NCBI RefSeq assembly: GCF_005280195.1
Contig: NZ_SZPR01000007.1
Location: 21,968-85,967, forward strand
DNA: 64,000 bases
Direction: 5' to 3'
From: Streptomyces galbus
Lineage (GTDB): Bacteria; Actinomycetota; Actinomycetes; Streptomycetales; Streptomycetaceae
In this document: piece after piece, positions 60,688 through 64,000 of the stretch
How the letters are laid out: every line of letters starts with the position of its first letter
Position numbering within the stretch: position 1 is the first letter of the stretch
Notes under the pieces: model-generated
Told to the model about the DNA's origin: nothing
The model's database searches: none
Seen by the model: the letters and a program-made list of their open reading frames with translations, nothing else
Made by a program: the position numbers and the translations under genes

Positions 60688-60841
60688 GGTGTCTCGTCGG
60701 TCAGGCCGGGCTCGCGGTGTCTGGCACCGCGCCTCGCCGCGTTGTCGTCGGTTGGCGATACTCCGCATCGCCGCCCTCCTCCGCCTTGCGATGCACGGCA
60801 CCAGACACCGCTCCCTGATCCGGCCTGACCGACGAGACACC
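60688..60841. mobile_element. MITE-like inverted-repeat element of 154 bp
   Basis: The ends are perfect 22-bp inverted repeats (60688-60709 and 60820-60841, GGTGTCTCGTCGG outward). A second perfect 11-bp pair is nested inside (60714-60724 and 60801-60811, GCGGTGTCTGG), and weaker symmetry continues toward the centre. It encodes no protein and has no obvious target-site duplication. It lies between deoC and the divergent PH-like gene, where it could also fold as a transcript. The internal sequence resembles dispersed Streptomyces repeats that I recall, but copies cannot be checked here. Confidence 0.72.
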
Positions 60842-60889
60842 CCCTGGGCGGTAGGGCCGGCCGGTGGGCGCTGAGGCAGAATCGGGCGC

Positions 60890-61603
60890 ATGACGACCCC
60901 CGACCACGAGTCACCCGCGCCGCAGCCCCCGGTCCCCGCCCTCAACGACCGGATCTACCGGTCTCCCGCGGGCATGGCCGGCGGTGTGCTGCTGCTCGCC
61001 CTCATGGGGTGGCTCGGCATCGACGCGCTCGTCGTCGGCGAGGGCCGCGTCCCCTGGCTGGCGCTCGCCTCGCTGATCCTCGGCGTCCCGCTGGTGGTCG
61101 CCTTCACCCTGCGGCCCGCGGTGTACGCGAACGAGGAGCGGCTGCGGGTGCGCAACCCCTTCCGGGTCGTCGTGCTGCCCTGGGGCCGGGTCGTGTCGCT
61201 GCGGTCCGGCTACTCCAACGAGGCCGTCACCGCGGACGGCGACAAGTACCAGCTCTGGGCCGTACCGGTGTCGCTGCGCGCCCGCAAGCGCGCTTCGCGC
61301 AAGGAGGCCCGGATGCAGGCGGAGGCCGCGGCCGGCCGGGAGGGACGCCGTACGAGGGGTTCGCGCGGCGCCTTCGGCGGTCCCTCGCGAGGCGCCGTCG
61401 TCCCGCAGGTGCCCGAGGGCCCCCTGCGGGCGGAGACCGACAAGGTGATGGACGAGCTGCGCCACCTGCACGAGGCCCACGAGGAGGCCGCGGGCCCCGC
61501 ACCGCAGGGCCCGGGCGAGGTCACCGTGCGGTGGGCCTGGGAGATCCTGGGCCCGGCGATCGCGGGAGCGGTGCTCCTCGTGATCCTCGTCGCCGTCGGC
61601 TGA
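60890..61603 (+). CDS. PH-domain-like membrane protein
   Basis: 237 residues. Two N-terminal helices (AGGVLLLALMGWLGIDALVV, LALASLILGVPLVVAFTL) precede a bacterial-PH-like domain (VYANEERLRVRNPFRVVVLPWGRVVSLRSGYSNEA, KYQLWAVPVSL). A basic Arg-rich region, an acidic helix and a final helix (GPAIAGAVLLVILVAVG) follow. ATG 60890 is the start. It is common in actinobacteria next to deoC, but its function is unknown. Confidence 0.82.
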   Translation: MTTPDHESPAPQPPVPALNDRIYRSPAGMAGGVLLLALMGWLGIDALVVGEGRVPWLALASLILGVPLVVAFTLRPAVYANEERLRVRNPFRVVVLPWGRVVSLRSGYSNEAVTADGDKYQLWAVPVSLRARKRASRKEARMQAEAAAGREGRRTRGSRGAFGGPSRGAVVPQVPEGPLRAETDKVMDELRHLHEAHEEAAGPAPQGPGEVTVRWAWEILGPAIAGAVLLVILVAVG

Positions 61604-61768
61604 GCGGGCGGCAGCGCCCGCGCCGCCGCACCCGGGCCAGGTCTGTTCGGTCGGTGCCTGCGGCCGGACGACCGCGCACCCCCCAGATTCCTGGGATGGA
61701 TCACCTGCCGCGCCCTCGTCAGTATCGGTGGGGCCAACCAACCGGACACCCCTCCCCAGGAGGCACCG

Positions 61769-62206
61769 TTGCCGCTCCGAAGAAAACTGACGACCACGCT
61801 CACCGCATGCCTCGCGGTGGTGGGCATCGCTCTGGCGAGCGCCTCGCCCGCCCAGGCGGCCCACATCTACTTCGAGCCCGGCTTCCGCTTCAACGCCGAC
61901 GACCACTACCAGTCGGACCGCGGCTACCTGATCATGCAGGGGGACGGCAACTTCGTCCTCTACTGCACCTCGCCCCCGGGCAAGTACCTGTGGGACACCG
62001 CGACCGACGGCAACCCCGGTGCCTACGCCGTCTTCCAGGAGGACGGCAACCTCGTCGTCTACACCAAGGAGAACATCCCGATCTGGGACTCCGGCACCTG
62101 GGGCCGGGGCGCGACGTTCGCGCGGATCGGCAACGACGGCAACTTCGTCATCTACCGCGACATCACCCACCCGCTCTGGTCCACCGGCACCGCGAACCGC
62201 TGCTGA
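61769..62206 (+). CDS. Secreted bulb-type mannose-specific lectin domain protein
   Basis: 145 residues. After a signal peptide (TTLTACLAVVGIALASASPAQA) comes one B-lectin domain with three repeats of the mannose-binding pattern QxDxNxVxY: QGDGNFVLY, QEDGNLVVY and GNDGNFVIY. The C-terminus ends in NRC with another Cys in VLYC. TTG 61769 is the start because CAGGAGG lies 6 bases upstream and no ATG or GTG is available. It probably binds mannose-like glycans outside the cell. A hairpin terminator follows. Confidence 0.9.
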   Translation: MPLRRKLTTTLTACLAVVGIALASASPAQAAHIYFEPGFRFNADDHYQSDRGYLIMQGDGNFVLYCTSPPGKYLWDTATDGNPGAYAVFQEDGNLVVYTKENIPIWDSGTWGRGATFARIGNDGNFVIYRDITHPLWSTGTANRC

Positions 62207-62225
62207 GCAGCGGCGCCGCGAGGGC

Positions 62226-62264
62226 CCGGCGCCCGGTTCCCGAGACCGTCGGGCCGGGCGCCGG
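62226..62264 (+). terminator. Hairpin terminator after lectin gene
   Basis: CCGGCGCCCGG (62226-62236) and CCGGGCGCCGG (62254-62264) form an 11-bp stem with a 17-base loop, 20 bases after the lectin stop and facing the convergent DUF2867 fragment. Confidence 0.75.
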
Positions 62265-62284
62265 CACGGGCCGGCCCGTCGTCG

Positions 62285-62593
62285 CTACGAGCGGGCGCGG
62301 GCGACGACCCTCGGGACGATGAGGTGGTGGAAGGGCTGGATCACCTTGAAGTACAGGTGTCCGGCCCGCCGGCGGTAGCGGACGACCGTGGTGCACACGC
62401 CTTCCAGGCCGGTGGCGCCCTCCCGTACGGCGAAGGACGTACGGAAGTCCAGATGCTCGTCGTCGTCGCCGGCCAGCACCTCGTCGTCGGTGACGGCCAG
62501 GACCCGGAAGGGACCCAGCCGTGCTCCGGGCTCGACCCGGATCTCCTCGGGGGCGACGCGCTTCTGGACGGGGGGCGGAGGTGCCCGCCGTGC
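62285..62593 (-). pseudogene. 5'-truncated DUF2867 gene fragment
   Basis: The frame reads RVEPGARLGPFRVLAVTDDEV, LAGDDDEHLDFRTSFAVREG, VVRYRRRAGHLYFKVIQPFHHLIV, the C-terminal half of DUF2867 proteins. About 70-80 N-terminal residues of the family are missing. Its first standard start is an internal GTG at 62479, which would lose the GPFRVL strand. Upstream the frame runs directly to the TAG stop of the PIG-V-like gene at 62594-62596 through a Pro-rich stretch (RRAPPPPVQ). It may be a deletion remnant, or a natural C-terminal domain cut off by a stop. Confidence 0.65.
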
Positions 62594-63787
62594 CTAGGGG
62601 GCGCTCGTCCACACCAGGGACATGTAGGCACCGCAGTACGCGCTGCCCAGCACCGCCGCCGGCAGCGCCAGGGCCAGGAAGCGCCGTGAGGACCGGCTCA
62701 GGTGCAGTGCCACGGGCAGCAGCAGCGGGAAGCCCGGCAGCAGGAAGCGCGCCCGCGGGAAGTACACCCCGCCGCTGCCCAGCACGATCACCAGCAGCAC
62801 CCCGGTGAACACCAGCAGCGCCACCGGCTGCCGGTCCGCCAGCGACAGCCCGTACAGCACCACCGAGACCAGCAGCGTCACCGTCACCACCACGAGGAAC
62901 AGCTCCGGCGTCGGGTCCCGGCCCAGCAGGTCACGGAACCGGCGCAGGGTCTCCGCCCCGCCGTCCCACTCGTTGTGCCACAGGCGCTGCACGGCGAAGT
63001 AGCCGTCCCAGCGGTGCAGGCGCAGCCCCACCCAGCCGACGTACCCGCACCAGCCGAGCGGGGCGAGGAGCACCGCGGCCAGGGGCCCCAGCCCTGCGGG
63101 GCGCCGGCGCAGGGCGAGCAGCGCCGCCACGGTGACCGCGGCGGCCACCGCGACGCCGGTCGGCCGGGTGAGTCCGGCCAGCGACGCCAGCACCCCGGCC
63201 GCGACCCAGCGCCGCGTGAGCACCGCGTACAGGGCCCAGGCCGCGCACGCCGTGAACAGCGACTCGGTGTACCCCATCCACTGCACCAGGCCGACCGGCA
63301 GCGCCGCCCACAGCACGGTCAGCAGCACCCCCGTACGCCGGCCGTGCAGGCGGTCGCCGACGGCGAAGACCCCCCACGCGGCGGCGACGGAGGCGGCGAC
63401 CGCCAGGCACAGGCCCGTCGTGGCCCGGCTGCCCGGGGTGACCGCCGCGAGGGCCTTGACCAGCACCGGGTAGAGCGGGAAGAACGCCAGGTTGTTCGCG
63501 TCGAAGGCGGTGCCCAGGGTGCGGGCGTAGCCGTGGTCGGCGATCCCCAGGTACCAGTCGGCGTCCCAGTGGGTCGCGAGGATCGGCCAGACGCCGTGGT
63601 GGCGGCGGTGCGCCCAGACGGTGAGGAACAGCAGCCCCGTGAGCCGCACCGCGAGGTACGCCAGCAGCGCGGGCGCCGCGTACGCCGGGCCCGGCCGGTG
63701 CGCACGCGGCGCGGCCGGGGCGGGGGACCGGCGCCGGGTGCCCGGGATGCCTGCGCCGCGGGCGGTGTCGGGGGCGGTGGAGGTCAC
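62594..63787 (-). CDS. PIG-V-like polytopic mannosyltransferase
   Basis: 397 residues with about ten membrane helices. The first outside loop has THWDADWYLGIADHGY, the typical WDA/WYxxIAxxGY pattern of PIG-V and related GT-C mannosyltransferases, then NLAFFPLYPVLVKAL and MGYTESLFTACAAWALY. It probably uses polyprenyl-phosphate mannose outside the membrane. GTG 63787 with GGAG 8 bases upstream is preferred; the frame is open 48 codons earlier in poorly hydrophobic sequence. The DUF2867 remnant follows in the same frame. Confidence 0.85.
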   Translation of the reverse strand: MTSTAPDTARGAGIPGTRRRSPAPAAPRAHRPGPAYAAPALLAYLAVRLTGLLFLTVWAHRRHHGVWPILATHWDADWYLGIADHGYARTLGTAFDANNLAFFPLYPVLVKALAAVTPGSRATTGLCLAVAASVAAAWGVFAVGDRLHGRRTGVLLTVLWAALPVGLVQWMGYTESLFTACAAWALYAVLTRRWVAAGVLASLAGLTRPTGVAVAAAVTVAALLALRRRPAGLGPLAAVLLAPLGWCGYVGWVGLRLHRWDGYFAVQRLWHNEWDGGAETLRRFRDLLGRDPTPELFLVVVTVTLLVSVVLYGLSLADRQPVALLVFTGVLLVIVLGSGGVYFPRARFLLPGFPLLLPVALHLSRSSRRFLALALPAAVLGSAYCGAYMSLVWTSAP

Positions 63788-64000
63788 GGCGGCGGCTCCG
63801 GGCACGGACTCGGTGGGCGGACGGTCGTACCGGTCCACCGTTGCCCGGCCGGAGCGGCCCGGCGCGCAGCGTGCGTCGGCTGTCGCGGGGGATTCACCCG
63901 ATGGAGTGGCGCGACGTGGTCCGCGCGGCACCCGTCCGGGGGACGGGGCGCGGGGCCGTCAGGAACGGGCCCACGGGACCGGCGAGGGGCTCGCGCCCGG
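63788..64000. other. Right edge of window, possible end of a minus-strand gene
   Basis: From 63959 rightward the minus strand reads SPSPVPWARS followed by TGA (63959-63961). It may be the C-terminus of a gene lying outside the window, but is too short to assess. Nothing else was recognised between 63788 and 63958. Confidence 0.3.

Overview
The window is high-GC actinobacterial chromosome, almost certainly Streptomyces. Third-position GC is extreme, GTG and TTG starts are common, and many genes overlap by ATGA or TGATG. The order methylmalonyl-CoA mutase, cell-wall glycopolymer genes, nucleoside transporter, adenosine deaminase, afsQ1/afsQ2/sigQ, deoC matches from memory the S. coelicolor core region around SCO4864-SCO4914. 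That match was not searched.

Left edge (1-7630) is accessory DNA. A 5'-truncated RHS/YD-repeat polymorphic toxin ends in a HINT autoprotease and a lower-GC GIY-YIG nuclease tip, and is followed by a DUF4240-like putative immunity gene and a strong terminator. Next come a decayed integrase tail and a 5'-truncated asparagine-synthase-like fragment. From 7761 to 11451 lie two paralogous modules, each an ECF sigma factor plus a single-pass membrane protein. They are followed by a B12-type acyl-CoA mutase large subunit, a LysE/LeuE exporter, and a flavin monooxygenase divergent from a TetR regulator, with three matching operator palindromes between them.

16588-32186 is a cell-wall glycopolymer locus resembling the teichulosonic-acid (poly-Kdn) region of S. 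coelicolor. It has two inverted copies of a GT2-plus-polysialyltransferase-like pair. Between them sit a lipid-linked-sugar module (GtrB-like GT2, GtrA, FAD enzyme), a GT-C membrane transferase and an acyltransferase. The ulosonic-acid supply genes follow: a nucleotidyltransferase fused to a HAD phosphatase, and a NeuB-type synthase lacking its SAF domain.

32301-35469 holds small metabolic genes. 35803-44213 is a nucleoside uptake and salvage block: two BMP lipoproteins, an ABC ATPase, two permeases, cdd and deoA. Related genes lie further on: add (48952), a uridine-kinase-like gene (55867) and deoC with two aldehyde dehydrogenase genes (57207-60603). The palindrome CTACGCGCGTAG or a close variant lies upstream of five of these transcription units and suggests one dispersed nucleoside regulon.

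The remainder holds an ECF sigma factor with a SnoaL-like tail, an MFS/LysR divergent pair, the afsQ operon divergent from sigQ with a consensus AfsQ1 box between them, small secreted proteins, a 154-bp MITE-like inverted-repeat element, a secreted mannose-type lectin, a truncated DUF2867 gene and a PIG-V-like mannosyltransferase. No tRNA, rRNA or CRISPR array was seen.
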